From Fen-1254 sp963778945 (GTDB taxonomy: Bacteria; Bacteroidota; Ignavibacteria; UBA10030): 64,000 nucleotides of DNA. Below the pieces are notes generated by a model that had not been told where the DNA came from, made no database searches, and was given only the letters and a program-made list of their open reading frames with translations. A program made the position numbers and the translations under genes. The first letter of the stretch is position 1; the number at the start of each line of letters is the position of its first letter. Where the stretch lies: assembly GCA_963778945.1 (NCBI GenBank), contig CAVZWL010000027.1, forward strand, positions 67,569-131,568, given 5' to 3'. This document shows positions 1 to 8,428 of this stretch, piece after piece.

Positions 1-259
1 CTTCGAGAATTTCCATATCGGGATTATTGATACGGCTGTAAATAAGTCCGGGGCCGTGTGTGCCAACGTGGCGCAAGCCATAAGCGATTTCGAAAAATTC
101 CTTTCCTTCCTCCGCCGTTTTAAAAACGAATGTGGATGTTTGATAAATGGGACACTTAACGGCTCCCTCCGACCATTCTGGATTGTAGCCGTAGCTCATC
201 ATCAAGCTTTCCGGTTTAAAAGTTTTGGTCTTACCGTCGATTGTAATTTCCTTTTCCAT
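1..259 (-). CDS. Cys/Met-metabolism PLP-dependent enzyme, N-terminal part
   Basis: The reverse strand is open from an ATG at 259 to the window edge, giving the first 86 residues of a larger protein. The segment contains GAVKCPIYQTSTFVFKTAEEG and, near its end, GPGLIYSRINNPDMEILE, which match the N-terminal arm of the cystathionine gamma-synthase / methionine gamma-lyase / O-acylhomoserine sulfhydrylase family: the tyrosine and arginine of YSR bind the phosphate of PLP in the neighbouring subunit. The catalytic lysine lies outside the window, so the exact reaction (lyase or synthase) cannot be decided. It is a different protein from the metY gene further along, whose N-terminus differs. No operon partner is visible; 284 bp separate it from the next gene. 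Confidence 0.85.
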   Translation of the reverse strand, partial: MEKEITIDGKTKTFKPESLMMSYGYNPEWSEGAVKCPIYQTSTFVFKTAEEGKEFFEIAYGLRHVGTHGPGLIYSRINNPDMEILE

Positions 260-483
260 AACCACCTCGCGCTCGTGTAGGGATGAATTTGTGGAGGAAG
301 ATACGGGAAAATTTTGGAAAATCAATTAAAGTTAAAAACTCTCAAGTAACAATCAGCGGCAATGAGCGAAAGTGGGCAGGTGCGATGGAATCTTGAGGCG
401 GCTTATCGTGTTAGCCCTTTGTTAAAGGGGCTTTGTTCGTTCAATCGATGCGCAGGAATTGTAGAACAATGCAAGATGATGTA

Positions 484-521
484 ATAAAAAAGCCGGGCTT
501 TTTATTCAATGGAGCCCGGCT
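484..521 (-). terminator. Rho-independent terminator after the sigma factor operon
   Basis: A 9-bp perfect stem (AGCCGGGCT at 491-499 pairing with AGCCCGGCT at 513-521, 13-nt loop) is followed on the reverse strand by a run of T (A run at 486-490 on the plus strand). It lies 23 bp past the stop of the small membrane protein gene and would end the sigma factor transcript. Confidence 0.85.
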
Positions 522-543
522 GTTCGTGCATCATTCGGTACAC

Positions 544-891
544 TTATTTCTCTTTATCCGGCTCTTTGCAGCCGCACCGGTCATGATATTCCGCCCTGAA
601 TTTTTCACGTTCTTCCGGAGTCATCGCGGCAAGCTTCTCTTCAAATCTATGCTTCCAGTGGCGATGTGCCCAGTCGCCATGCCTGTGCCCTCCAAAGCCG
701 CGGAAAAGAATGTGGGAGAGAACAAGCAGTCCGACCGCCTGCCAGAACGTAAGCATCGGCCCGTGGAAAAGATCGGGGACAAGAGCATTCCACAGCAGCA
801 TCGTTCCGAAACCGAATACCAAACAAAAGACGGCGGCTATGATAGGAATTGCAATAATTTTTATCCCTCTCGGTAAACACCAGCATCTCAT
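544..891 (-). CDS. small membrane protein cotranscribed with ECF sigma factor
   Basis: 115 residues. Two hydrophobic segments (about 9-33 and 44-65) are followed by a His/Arg-rich stretch (GGHRHGDWAHRHWKHRF) and a charged tail with MTPEEREKFRAEYHDRCG. The start ATG has AAAGGAGA eight bases upstream. It begins 31 bp after the sigma factor stop and the pair share one terminator, so they form a two-gene operon. In such pairs the second gene often encodes an inner-membrane anti-sigma factor or stress-response protein; here no zinc-binding anti-sigma motif (HxxxCxxC) is seen, so an anti-sigma role is only a guess from position. The tail resembles the helical Spy/CpxP-like TPEER motif loosely. No named family recognised. 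Confidence 0.7.
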   Translation of the reverse strand: MRCWCLPRGIKIIAIPIIAAVFCLVFGFGTMLLWNALVPDLFHGPMLTFWQAVGLLVLSHILFRGFGGHRHGDWAHRHWKHRFEEKLAAMTPEEREKFRAEYHDRCGCKEPDKEK

Positions 892-922
892 ATGATTCTC
901 CTTTTTATATTGGATGGTTCAA

Positions 923-1513
923 TTAATAATCGTTAAAGTCGTTGTAAATTTCCTGCAGCGCTTCGCGCAGAAAAAGAACCGCATACCGCTTGCGGGAGAG
1001 AAGAGTGTTGACCGGCTCGCCGGTAATCTCCGCAATTTCCTTAAAACTTTTTCCTTCCAGTTCGTGCATGACAAAAACTTCCCGTTGTTCATCCGGCAGC
1101 TCATCGAGCGCGTCAGCGAGTTCCGTCCAGAGCAGCGACCGTGCATAGAGCACATCCGGATCCTGACCGGGATCGTAGAGAATGTCTTCCAGGTTCAGCG
1201 GCATCCGGTTCTCATCGTCTCGCTGCCGGAACGCTTCGGGCTTCCGTTTGCGATACCAATCGATAATTTTATTCCGTGCAACGGTCAGAAGCCAAGACGC
1301 CATTTTTTCTATCGGTTCCGTAACGCTGTAACTTAAAACCATCTGATAAAACACGTCGGCTAAAATATCCTCCGCATCGGCTTCGCTGCGAACGCGGCGC
1401 CGGATAAAATCGAAAAGCCGTTTTCGCTCGGATCGGAATGTCGCTTCTGCCGCTGCGGCTGACTGCTTCTCAAGTGTTAGAGCATCGACCAATATCTGTT
1501 CCTCTTCTTTCAT
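923..1513 (-). CDS. RNA polymerase ECF-type sigma-70 factor
   Basis: 196 residues. Region 2 is seen at about 27-95 (RRRVRSEADAEDILADVFYQ, then ASWLLTVARNKIIDWYRKRK, the -10-recognition helix ending in the usual NKIIDWYRK). Region 4 is at about 133-190 (LDELPDEQREVFVMHELEGK then FKEIAEITGEPVNTLLSRKRYA, the -35-binding HTH). Region 3 is absent and the length is typical, so it is an extracytoplasmic-function sigma factor that would redirect RNA polymerase to a small regulon. It is the first gene of a two-gene operon with a small membrane protein, which may sense the signal that controls it. The sequence upstream of 1513 (265 bp to the divergent MBL gene) shows no clear autoregulatory promoter that I can identify. 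Confidence 0.95.
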   Translation of the reverse strand: MKEEEQILVDALTLEKQSAAAAEATFRSERKRLFDFIRRRVRSEADAEDILADVFYQMVLSYSVTEPIEKMASWLLTVARNKIIDWYRKRKPEAFRQRDDENRMPLNLEDILYDPGQDPDVLYARSLLWTELADALDELPDEQREVFVMHELEGKSFKEIAEITGEPVNTLLSRKRYAVLFLREALQEIYNDFNDY

Positions 1514-1778
1514 AGTAAGACGAATGAACCTCTGGAATATTGTATAAAGCGATTATATATTTTTCAGAGCGGCCAATGAACTAAAATTACGACAATGAAC
1601 ACTCAAAGGTCTTATGGAATCGGCGAACGGCAATAAAAAAACGGTGAGAGGAAGCGATTTCAATGTTTATTGGTTTAGATCCTGCGCCTTGCGCTTATCG
1701 CGAAAACAAGGTAATTTCCTATAAATATTCTTTTCAGTGAATAATAGAAAGATAATGAATGTCTAAAAGGGCAGTGGA

Positions 1779-2528
1779 ATGAAGCTGACCGATAATTGCT
1801 ACGCCGTAACGGGTTTGTATTATATACCACCCTGGAGTGTAAATGCCGGCTTTATTGCAGGCAAGAAAAAAACATTGATCATCGACACGGGAGGAAGCAC
1901 CATTTCTGCCCAGACTATCGATGGCTATGCAAGCAGTGTCAGACCGGATAATGAGATTGTAATAATCAATACGGAAAAACATCTGGATCATATCGGAGGG
2001 AACGGATATTTTGCCGACAAAGGGAATATAATATTCGGCCATGAGTCTATCGACAGAAGCCAAAATGAACTTTTATCGAGCATTTCCGAGTTCAATTGTT
2101 TGATTCCGAATGCTGTCCGGAGAAATGCGAATGAAGCGGCAATTGCTTTTAAAAACACGACGATAGTAAATCCCGATCATAAATTCGATCGAGCGTTCGA
2201 TATGGATTTGGGAGGAATTCAGGTTCACATTATCATGACCCCAGGACATACGAAATCCAATATTTCCGTGTATGCTCAAAAAGCGCTCTATTGCGGAGAT
2301 TGTGTTATTCCGGAACTGCTGCCGAATCTGGAGGAGGGAAACGTAACGGAATGGCAGATTTGGATCGATTCATTGGAAGTCATTGAATTATTAGACATAG
2401 AACATCTTGTTCCGGGTCATGGCTATATCGTATCGGGGGAAAGCGATATTCGCAGTACAATATCAAGAATGAAAAACATTCTCGGTGATGCAATTCAAAC
2501 CGGAAAGACGCCGACAACTGAACTGTAA
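1779..2528 (+). CDS. MBL-fold metallo-hydrolase with altered first metal ligand
   Basis: 249 residues, whole metallo-beta-lactamase fold. Motif 1 strand/turn is TLIIDTGGS (32-40). The metal motif, normally HxHxDH, reads NTEKHLDHIGG at 64-74: the first histidine is replaced by Glu66 while His68, Asp70 and His71 remain. Further ligands are the His of TPGHTKSN (about 154), the Asp of YCGDCV (about 168) and the His of VPGHGY (about 213). The family hydrolyses very diverse esters, lactones and thioesters; no substrate can be assigned. The E-for-H change also occurs in some B2/SoxH/quinoprotein-relay-like MBLs, so the enzyme may still be active with a changed metal site. It stands alone, divergent from the sigma factor, 101 bp before a DUF1569 gene. 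Confidence 0.85.
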   Translation: MKLTDNCYAVTGLYYIPPWSVNAGFIAGKKKTLIIDTGGSTISAQTIDGYASSVRPDNEIVIINTEKHLDHIGGNGYFADKGNIIFGHESIDRSQNELLSSISEFNCLIPNAVRRNANEAAIAFKNTTIVNPDHKFDRAFDMDLGGIQVHIIMTPGHTKSNISVYAQKALYCGDCVIPELLPNLEEGNVTEWQIWIDSLEVIELLDIEHLVPGHGYIVSGESDIRSTISRMKNILGDAIQTGKTPTTEL

Positions 2529-2629
2529 AACTGTAGAACCAAAAAAAACGGCAGCACCTTGAACCAAGAACCCCGCATAAATTACTATCGTAATCAGTAA
2601 TAAGTGCACAATTGATGGAGGATGACAAG

Positions 2630-3076
2630 ATGGATTTATTCGATGCAAACGATAACCGTGAGATCATTGAAAGAATTGATAAGCTTCAATCGGGCTCAAA
2701 AGCACAATGGGGTAAGATGAATGTTTCGCAGATGCTCGCACATCTTCAAGTGCCTTTAAAATGTGCATTCGGGGAATTAAAGTTGAAAAGGTCACTGTTG
2801 GGTGTACTCTTCGGCCGTCTCGCATTGAAGCAAATGACGAGCGGCAAGCCGTGGAGACACAACATGCCTACGGATCCGAATTTTATCGTTGCGGATGAAC
2901 GAGAATTCGAGAAGGAAAAGAAACAACTTATCGCACTTGTCCAGCGTTTTACGCAGTCGGGACCAGCTGCAATAACGAAAGAAACGCATCCGTTCTTCGG
3001 CAAAATAACTCCGCAGCAATGGAGCGCCCTCCAGTGGAACCATTTGAATCACCATTTGATGCAGTTTGGTGCGTAA
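2630..3076 (+). CDS. DUF1569 (DinB-like superfamily) protein
   Basis: 148 residues. I chose the ATG at 2630 because GGAGG lies eight bases upstream (2617-2621); the frame also opens at a TTG 18 bases earlier. The sequence has the DUF1569 signature: KMNVSQMLAHLQVPL near residue 30 and a C-terminal WNHLNHHLMQFG in which histidines spaced as HLNHHLxQF sit where DinB-fold proteins bind a metal; the conserved THPFFGKITPQQW precedes it. DUF1569/DinB proteins are small four-helix bundles, often metal-dependent thiol transferases or hydrolases with unknown substrate. No neighbour suggests a role. Family assignment firm, function unknown. Confidence 0.85.
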   Translation: MDLFDANDNREIIERIDKLQSGSKAQWGKMNVSQMLAHLQVPLKCAFGELKLKRSLLGVLFGRLALKQMTSGKPWRHNMPTDPNFIVADEREFEKEKKQLIALVQRFTQSGPAAITKETHPFFGKITPQQWSALQWNHLNHHLMQFGA

Positions 3077-3370
3077 GGACAATAGAAAATGTTCCGGGGA
3101 GAACATAACCGATACATTAAACTACAATATTTTTCAAGCAGGACACCCTCTTCTCTCAAAGGCGAGCGTGGTGTTTCCAATCCTATTGAACACAGACGTG
3201 ACACAATACCATGAGTAAATTACTACGCCCATAACGACCCGGTAAGCGGGTACCTGGATTTTTACGAAGATATTATAAAACGATTCATTACTTCTTAATA
3301 ACCGAATGAAACAGAAAATACAGCGATATGTCTCGCTCTAACGAGGTTTATTTACACTTCCCTGACGGAA

Positions 3371-3768
3371 TTGCGTTTTATCGATTTCTTTACATCGAAT
3401 GAGTGGAATTCTTTGAGGTTCCAAATTGGAACCTCAAACATTGGCGGACGCGGAGGGAGGCGCTACCTTCCCAATGCGTTTACCGAGCATGGTGCAATAA
3501 TGCTTGCATCAATTCTGAATAGCGAATCGGCCATTCATGCAGGTATTTTTGTGGTTCGTGCATTTGTGCGGCTTCGAGAATTATTGGCGGTCAACGTCGA
3601 ATTGGCACCAAAATTTAAAGAGCTTGAATCTAAAATCACAGTACATGATGCCGAAATTCAAACCCTTTTTGAAGCTATTCGCCAATTAATGGCTCCCCTG
3701 AAAAACCGAAATGCGGCATTGGTTCTCACGCTGATGAACCTATGGCTCGTTACAAGGGGAAAAAGTAG
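3371..3768 (+). pseudogene. ORF6N-domain (KilA-N-like phage/mobile DNA-binding) gene, truncated and frameshifted
   Basis: The open frame begins abruptly (TTG at 3371) in the middle of the ORF6N domain: EWNSLRFQIGTSN, then RYLPNAFTEHGAIMLASILNSESAIHAGIFVVRAFVRLRELL, a very typical second half of this domain followed by the KFKELESKITVHDAEIQTLFEAIRQLM coiled tail. The first ~60 residues (the usual metal/DNA-binding start) are missing. At about 3700 a one-base break diverts the frame; reading on in the next frame gives PEKPKCGIG then DEPMARYKGKK and a stop at 3766-3768, the canonical end of these proteins. ORF6N genes are typical of prophages and mobile elements, so this is likely a decayed acquisition. 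Two independent lesions make it a pseudogene rather than a base-calling problem. Confidence 0.8.
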
Positions 3769-3811
3769 AAACTTGAAAATAATGCAAAGAGAATTTGTTT
3801 ATTAAATCAGG

Positions 3812-3889
3812 GAATTCGAAAAAGCTTTTATGCAGATCCATAAGCAATATCCGAAAAGTTCGTGGATAAAGAAAACGTCATATTGGTAA
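3812..3889 (+). pseudogene. detached C-terminal tail of a paralogue of the 759-residue protein at 5189-7468
   Basis: Twenty-five codons ending in a stop read EFEKAFMQIHKQYPKSSWIK then KTSYW. The end of the large gene at 5189-7468 reads KEAFTRLHKRYPKSYWTKKT then PYWY, and the two are also clearly alike at the DNA level (for example CATAAGC.ATATCCGAAAAGTT in both). No other part of that gene is present upstream. I infer that a tandem paralogue once stood here and was largely deleted, possibly when the adjacent ORF6N element arrived. Confidence 0.75.
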
Positions 3890-4398
3890 AATTGTAATTA
3901 CTCAGCATGGTCCTTAAAAAAAATAAAAATCCCCCTCTTTTACAGAGTTTGAGGTTATCCAAAAAGGAAGATCATGATAGGATAAACATTCCTGAGTCAT
4001 TTTTCATCAATATCAGACAAGAATGCCTGTTCTGCCAACAAATAAACTTCTTGGACAGCCTCCAAGAGATGTGGACTAAAAGTCGGTTCCGCGGGAATTC
4101 GTATCTCATTCTAAGACGGATTCGCGACATCTATTTTCAACTCATGAGTTCTCGACTGAGTTTCTAGATGAGGTTAAAGGAACCCTTAAAAGTCATTGCA
4201 AAGAGCCAGCTCATTGCATTCAATTAAAAATAATAGTACCGTTGCAATGAAGATAAGACCCGCCTGCACGTTTTTTCCGCCCACATTGCAATTTGACAGG
4301 TAGGGTCGGATTCGGGCGAAATATGGTTTATATTCCAGCTTGAAAACACATTGAATGGTTTTGGATCACCAAGAAAATCACTTTCTCCAGGGGAGTGA
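3890..4398 (+). other. gene-free stretch before the DUF3142 gene
   Basis: About 500 bp without a supportable gene. An 86-codon open frame at 3907-4167 has no recognisable family, no ribosome binding site and an unusual composition, so I do not call it. AGGGGAG at 4389-4395 is the ribosome binding site of the following gene. With the two pseudogenes to its left this looks like a decaying segment. Confidence 0.5.
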
Positions 4399-5196
4399 AT
4401 GATAATTTCTACGCATGTGTATTGCACGTTTATAAAAACTCTGTCTGTTCTTCTTATCATTGCTTGTTTCTGTTTAACCTGCAGACCTCAAACGCCTCTG
4501 AATGCTCCAACAGTAAAAACCGGATCAGAAAAAAATATATTATGGATTTGGGATCAACCGTGTGATCTTCGTTTTTTGAATAACAGCGAATACGAATTTG
4601 CAATTCTCTCGAAGACAATCGAGTTTGATGAATACAACACTAAGATTATTCCGCGCCATAGCTCGGTGCTCCTGGCAAACCGCGCAATTGTCTTTCCTGT
4701 TATCCGTCTTGAAAGCAAGGGATGCTCCTCAAGAATAGCCTCAACAGTTACGGATAAGCTTATCGATAACATTTGTCATGAAATAAATAATTTTCCATTA
4801 GCCCGCAAGATTCAGATCGATTATGATGCAAAGGCATCAGAACGGAAATGGTACCGCGATTTGCTGCAAGCTGTTCGGAATCGTTTACCAGCACATTGCG
4901 TGCTCTCGATTACCGCCCTTGCATCCTGGTGCTATGGAAACAACTGGCTTGATGGACTCCCCGTTGATGAAATTGTCCCGATGTTTTTCCGGATGGGGCG
5001 TGATAGTGAATTGATCAAACGACAAATACAAACCCGGATCCCATGTGCTGTCGCAAGCCGGAAATATTGTCTGGGTGTTTCATTGGATGAACCATTGTCA
5101 ATTTCTATGAAGGAAGGATCGTTCTATGTCTTTAACTCCAAGCGCTGGGATCGGGAAACGCTAACCATCACAAATAAAATCTTCTCCTATGAATAA
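4399..5196 (+). CDS. DUF3142 family exported (probable lipo)protein
   Basis: 265 residues. A hydrophobic N-terminal segment (about 11-27) ends in IACFCLTC, which fits a signal peptide with a loose lipobox, so the mature protein is probably membrane-anchored at Cys28 or nearby. The body has the DUF3142 pattern: ILWIWDQPCDLRFL near 48-61, a central IQIDYDAKASERKWYRDLLQ where an aspartate pair sits on a TIM-barrel-like strand, LSITALASWCYGNNWL, and VDEIVPMFFRMGRD. These features recall glycosidase-like TIM barrels, but no activity is established. It overlaps the next gene by 8 bp, so the two are translationally coupled; this pair recurs as neighbours in several phyla to my knowledge, suggesting a joint envelope function. 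Confidence 0.8.
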   Translation: MIISTHVYCTFIKTLSVLLIIACFCLTCRPQTPLNAPTVKTGSEKNILWIWDQPCDLRFLNNSEYEFAILSKTIEFDEYNTKIIPRHSSVLLANRAIVFPVIRLESKGCSSRIASTVTDKLIDNICHEINNFPLARKIQIDYDAKASERKWYRDLLQAVRNRLPAHCVLSITALASWCYGNNWLDGLPVDEIVPMFFRMGRDSELIKRQIQTRIPCAVASRKYCLGVSLDEPLSISMKEGSFYVFNSKRWDRETLTITNKIFSYE

Positions 5197-7468
5197 ATTG
5201 ATGACACGAATTATGCTGTTGACCATGTTGTCGGTCATACTTCTCTACAAGCCGGTGAACGTCTATGCGTGCGGCCCTTTTTTTACGGAAGTGCGATTTG
5301 CTCTGCACGACAAGCCGGGTGAATCGGTACAACGATTCATCCAGGGACATGTAGGAATTGTGTCCCCGGATTATGACGATCGCTACTTGAATCTTGCCTA
5401 CGATTATTATTCAGGAGTCCGGTTCACACAACAACAACAAGATTCCATCCTTAGCGAATGGAGTCCTCCGCATCAATCACGTTTCAGTCATGAATCAAAT
5501 GCTGTTGATATATGGATCGCTCTTCGGAACAGGGTAAAAGCTGAACATCTGGATGAGAGCATTGAACAATATTATTTCGGTGAGCTGCGCCCCGGAGAAT
5601 ATGTTTCCTATTTAAACATTAACGATGATGCATTTATTCATGCAGCGGAAGTGCTAAAAGCACGCGTACAGGAATATGGCTATGATAATCCCGCGGTTAT
5701 AGATTGGGTCAATGCCCAGAATCAAGTTTTTGAACTCGGCGGACGCGATAACAGTGGGAATATTCCCGGTGACTGTGATGCGAAGTATCCTCTTGTATTC
5801 CAATATGACAGGTTTTATCAAATCGCATCAGCACATTTTTATTTGCGTAATTATGACTATGCAGAAAGTGTTTTCAGAGACCTGTCAGTCGACTTGAAGA
5901 ATCCGTGGGCAAAGCTTTGCCGTTATATGGTAGCACGGACACTTATCCGCAAAGGCACGTTGGCATATTCTCAACCTGAAGTGATCGATACTCCGGTGTT
6001 TGAACAAGCAAGAGCTTATTTACAGGGGATTATAAACGATACATTGATGGGATCATTCCGTATTCCCGCAAAACGGTTGCTGAACCTCGTTAAGATTCGT
6101 ACGAACGCCGATGAGCTGCTAAAAGAATATGAAGATGAACTGCTTGCATATTCGGAGAGCGAACTTGTACGTTCGGTATATGAAGAATCGCAGGATTATA
6201 TCGATTATGAAATATTATCCCGACAGGGGAGATATAAGGAATCTGCGCAATTTGTAAAGATTAAACAGCGTATACATGAAGCTGAACGATCACTCGCCAG
6301 ATCTCATACTAAGACAGATTGGCTATGGTGTTTTCAAAGCTCCGATTCGACAGATTTTAGCCATGCAATTGACCAATGGAAGACACATCCGCAATCAAGC
6401 GAATGGTTTGTTTGTGTTATCTCGAAGATCCAATGTGATCATGTCGATTTGCAAAAAGTATTGAGTCATGCGAAATCGTTTTCTCCAGCTTCTCCCGCAT
6501 ATCCGATGGTGCAGTATCACCGAATTCGATTATTGCAAGAACTCGGCAGAACTGAAGAAGCACGGACAATATCTGATGCCGTGTTGAAATCAATTGGAGT
6601 TTCCTTGACAAACGCATCGACGAACTATTTTCGCGCTCAGCGATTAAACCTGTCAAACTCTCTTCAGGATATAATGACATACGGACAGCTCCTTCCCGCA
6701 GGATTTGATTATCCAGAAGACGGGGAGAGGTCATCGGATTATGATCATTACCGATTTCTTATGTTTGAACTTGACAGCATCAATTGCTGTGTTCCCACAA
6801 AGCTTCTTGCGGATGCGGTCTTTAAAGGCGTCTTCAGGAACAACCTTGCATCAGAGGCGGCCTTTGCAGTATGGGTTAGAGCAATTTTGTTAAATCAGGA
6901 TTCATTGGCGCTGCAGCTTGCACCCCTTCTTCAATCATTTCTACCGGAATTAAAATCGGACTTGCAAACATACCTGTCGACTTCCGATCCGCAAGCACGG
7001 CATTTTCAAGCTTTATATATCATCATGAAAAACCCGGGTGCCTCTCCTTTTATAAGAGTTGGCTATGGTCGAAGGGAGCCTCTTGGGGAAATTAATGATT
7101 ATCAAGACAATTGGTGGAGGGAACGTCGTATCATTCGATCTAATGATGATAGAGTACATTCATTAGACGATATTCCTTTGACCAGAAATCCGGCGGATTG
7201 TATTTCTCAGGTTCAATTACAAGAAGCCCAAGCGGAATATGATTCGCTTAGAGAGTTAGGATCGGCGTCTTTCATTTTTTCGGAGGCTGCATTATGCTGG
7301 GCTCAGTCGCATCCGAATGATCCACGTTCTCCTGAAGCTCTCCATTTAGCCGTTCGCTCAGCAAGATTTTGTCATGAAGGGGCTAATAATACGAAAGAAG
7401 CTTTTACGAGACTCCATAAGCGATATCCGAAAAGTTACTGGACAAAGAAAACGCCATATTGGTATTGA
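5189..7468 (+). CDS. large exported helical-repeat protein (CGPFF motif)
   Basis: 759 residues. A signal peptide (about 1-27, MLLTMLSVILLYKPVNVYA) is followed at once by CGPFF, a motif that I know from large proteins encoded beside DUF3142 genes. The rest is mostly alpha-helical with TPR-like units, e.g. YQIASAHFYLRNYDYAESVF (about 205-225), SPAYPMVQYHRIRLLQELGR and TEEARTISDAVLK (about 430-460), and a final EALHLAVRSARFCHEGA unit. The cysteine after the signal peptide might be lipidated or form a disulfide. A role as a periplasmic or surface scaffold working with DUF3142 is inferred from coupling (8 bp overlap). A tail fragment of a second copy is found at 3812-3889, so the family has been duplicated and lost here. 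Function unknown. Confidence 0.75.
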   Translation: MNKLMTRIMLLTMLSVILLYKPVNVYACGPFFTEVRFALHDKPGESVQRFIQGHVGIVSPDYDDRYLNLAYDYYSGVRFTQQQQDSILSEWSPPHQSRFSHESNAVDIWIALRNRVKAEHLDESIEQYYFGELRPGEYVSYLNINDDAFIHAAEVLKARVQEYGYDNPAVIDWVNAQNQVFELGGRDNSGNIPGDCDAKYPLVFQYDRFYQIASAHFYLRNYDYAESVFRDLSVDLKNPWAKLCRYMVARTLIRKGTLAYSQPEVIDTPVFEQARAYLQGIINDTLMGSFRIPAKRLLNLVKIRTNADELLKEYEDELLAYSESELVRSVYEESQDYIDYEILSRQGRYKESAQFVKIKQRIHEAERSLARSHTKTDWLWCFQSSDSTDFSHAIDQWKTHPQSSEWFVCVISKIQCDHVDLQKVLSHAKSFSPASPAYPMVQYHRIRLLQELGRTEEARTISDAVLKSIGVSLTNASTNYFRAQRLNLSNSLQDIMTYGQLLPAGFDYPEDGERSSDYDHYRFLMFELDSINCCVPTKLLADAVFKGVFRNNLASEAAFAVWVRAILLNQDSLALQLAPLLQSFLPELKSDLQTYLSTSDPQARHFQALYIIMKNPGASPFIRVGYGRREPLGEINDYQDNWWRERRIIRSNDDRVHSLDDIPLTRNPADCISQVQLQEAQAEYDSLRELGSASFIFSEAALCWAQSHPNDPRSPEALHLAVRSARFCHEGANNTKEAFTRLHKRYPKSYWTKKTPYWY

Positions 7469-7634
7469 TTTTTTTTTATTTGTTGTGGAAGGATCGATAT
7501 CGTGCCGACCACAGGGCAGTGCAAATGATTCCTGAAAATATTATATTTCTTTATACGATATTTTAACGAAATAATCTTAAGAAACATATCTTTTGAGGCA
7601 AAAATAACAAAAACCTATTGGGAAGGAAACGCAC

Positions 7635-8267
7635 ATGAAATTCTCGACTTTACAGCGATTAGGCGGGATTGCAATAATACTTGGATCGGCGCTTCTTACT
7701 GCCTGGGCAATATGCTGGACAACGCTTCTGCCGGTGCAGGAACGAGTACGCGATGTATCGCTGATGATTATGGATCCAAATTGGATTTGGATTTCTTCTT
7801 TGGCGTTCCCGGGAACCATCCTTATGATCTTCGGATTTACCGCAACGTATGCAAGGATATACAAAAGCTCAGGCATTTTCGGCTTTTTCGGGTACGTCTT
7901 TGTTATTCTCGCTTATCTTTTTCAAGCGGCACAAATAACATGGGAAGTATTTCTCTATCCGATTATTGTAAGTTATACGCCGTCAATTGCACTATTCAGA
8001 GATAGAATAATAATGCAGCATACTCAATTCATACTTTACGAATGGATTGCAAGTATTACAATCTTAATCGGTGTCATTCTTTTTTGCATCACTTTAATAC
8101 GAAGCCGCGAATTTCCCAAAAGCGCCGGAATTCTAATTCTCGGCGGTGCGATAATCTATGCAGTCGGTCCCGCGATTAACATTTATCTGGCTATTTGCGG
8201 AGTTGTGATACTCTCAATCGGGTGCTTTATGCTGGGATATAAGATGCTTTCTAATGTCGTCGAATAG
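7635..8267 (+). CDS. six-helix membrane protein of unknown function
   Basis: 210 residues with about six transmembrane helices (roughly 10-32, 50-72, 82-104, 130-152, 163-182 and 184-205) and short loops. AAGGA stands about ten bases before the ATG. There are no recognisable catalytic or transport motifs; the length and pattern are those of DUF998/DUF4386-like small integral proteins, but I cannot assign it. It is flanked by 166 bp on the left and a palindromic repeat on the right, so it appears monocistronic. Confidence 0.65.
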   Translation: MKFSTLQRLGGIAIILGSALLTAWAICWTTLLPVQERVRDVSLMIMDPNWIWISSLAFPGTILMIFGFTATYARIYKSSGIFGFFGYVFVILAYLFQAAQITWEVFLYPIIVSYTPSIALFRDRIIMQHTQFILYEWIASITILIGVILFCITLIRSREFPKSAGILILGGAIIYAVGPAINIYLAICGVVILSIGCFMLGYKMLSNVVE

Positions 8268-8282
8268 GTCGATAAATTCATC

Positions 8283-8315
8283 AACCTTGTCAAGGTTTAG
8301 AACCTTGACAAGGTT
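8283..8315. repeat. double palindrome, REP-like hairpin
   Basis: AACCTTGTCAAGGTT (8283-8297), TAG, AACCTTGACAAGGTT (8301-8315). The arms are exact reverse complements, giving a 15-bp hairpin, and each arm is itself a palindrome around one central base. No T run follows, so it is not a classical terminator for the gene on its left, although it could stabilise or end that transcript. Similar CCTTGWCAAGG units are, from memory, dispersed intergenic repeats in Bacteroidota-related genomes. Only this copy is seen in the window. Confidence 0.7.
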
Positions 8316-8428
8316 TGCTTATTGTATTCTAAAAATAATTTTCCCCTCGTAGGAGAAATAAAAAGGGGTTTTAAGATGAGGTAAAAAAGTATCACTACTG
8401 TTGAACCATTCTAAATTGGGCAATATAA

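Noticed and set aside
433..876. 147-codon plus-strand open frame over the small membrane protein
   Set aside because: It is the antisense of a gene with a ribosome binding site, membrane segments and a terminator; no own signals.
3907..4167. 86-codon open frame
   Set aside because: No ribosome binding site, no recognisable family, atypical composition and placed in decaying DNA.
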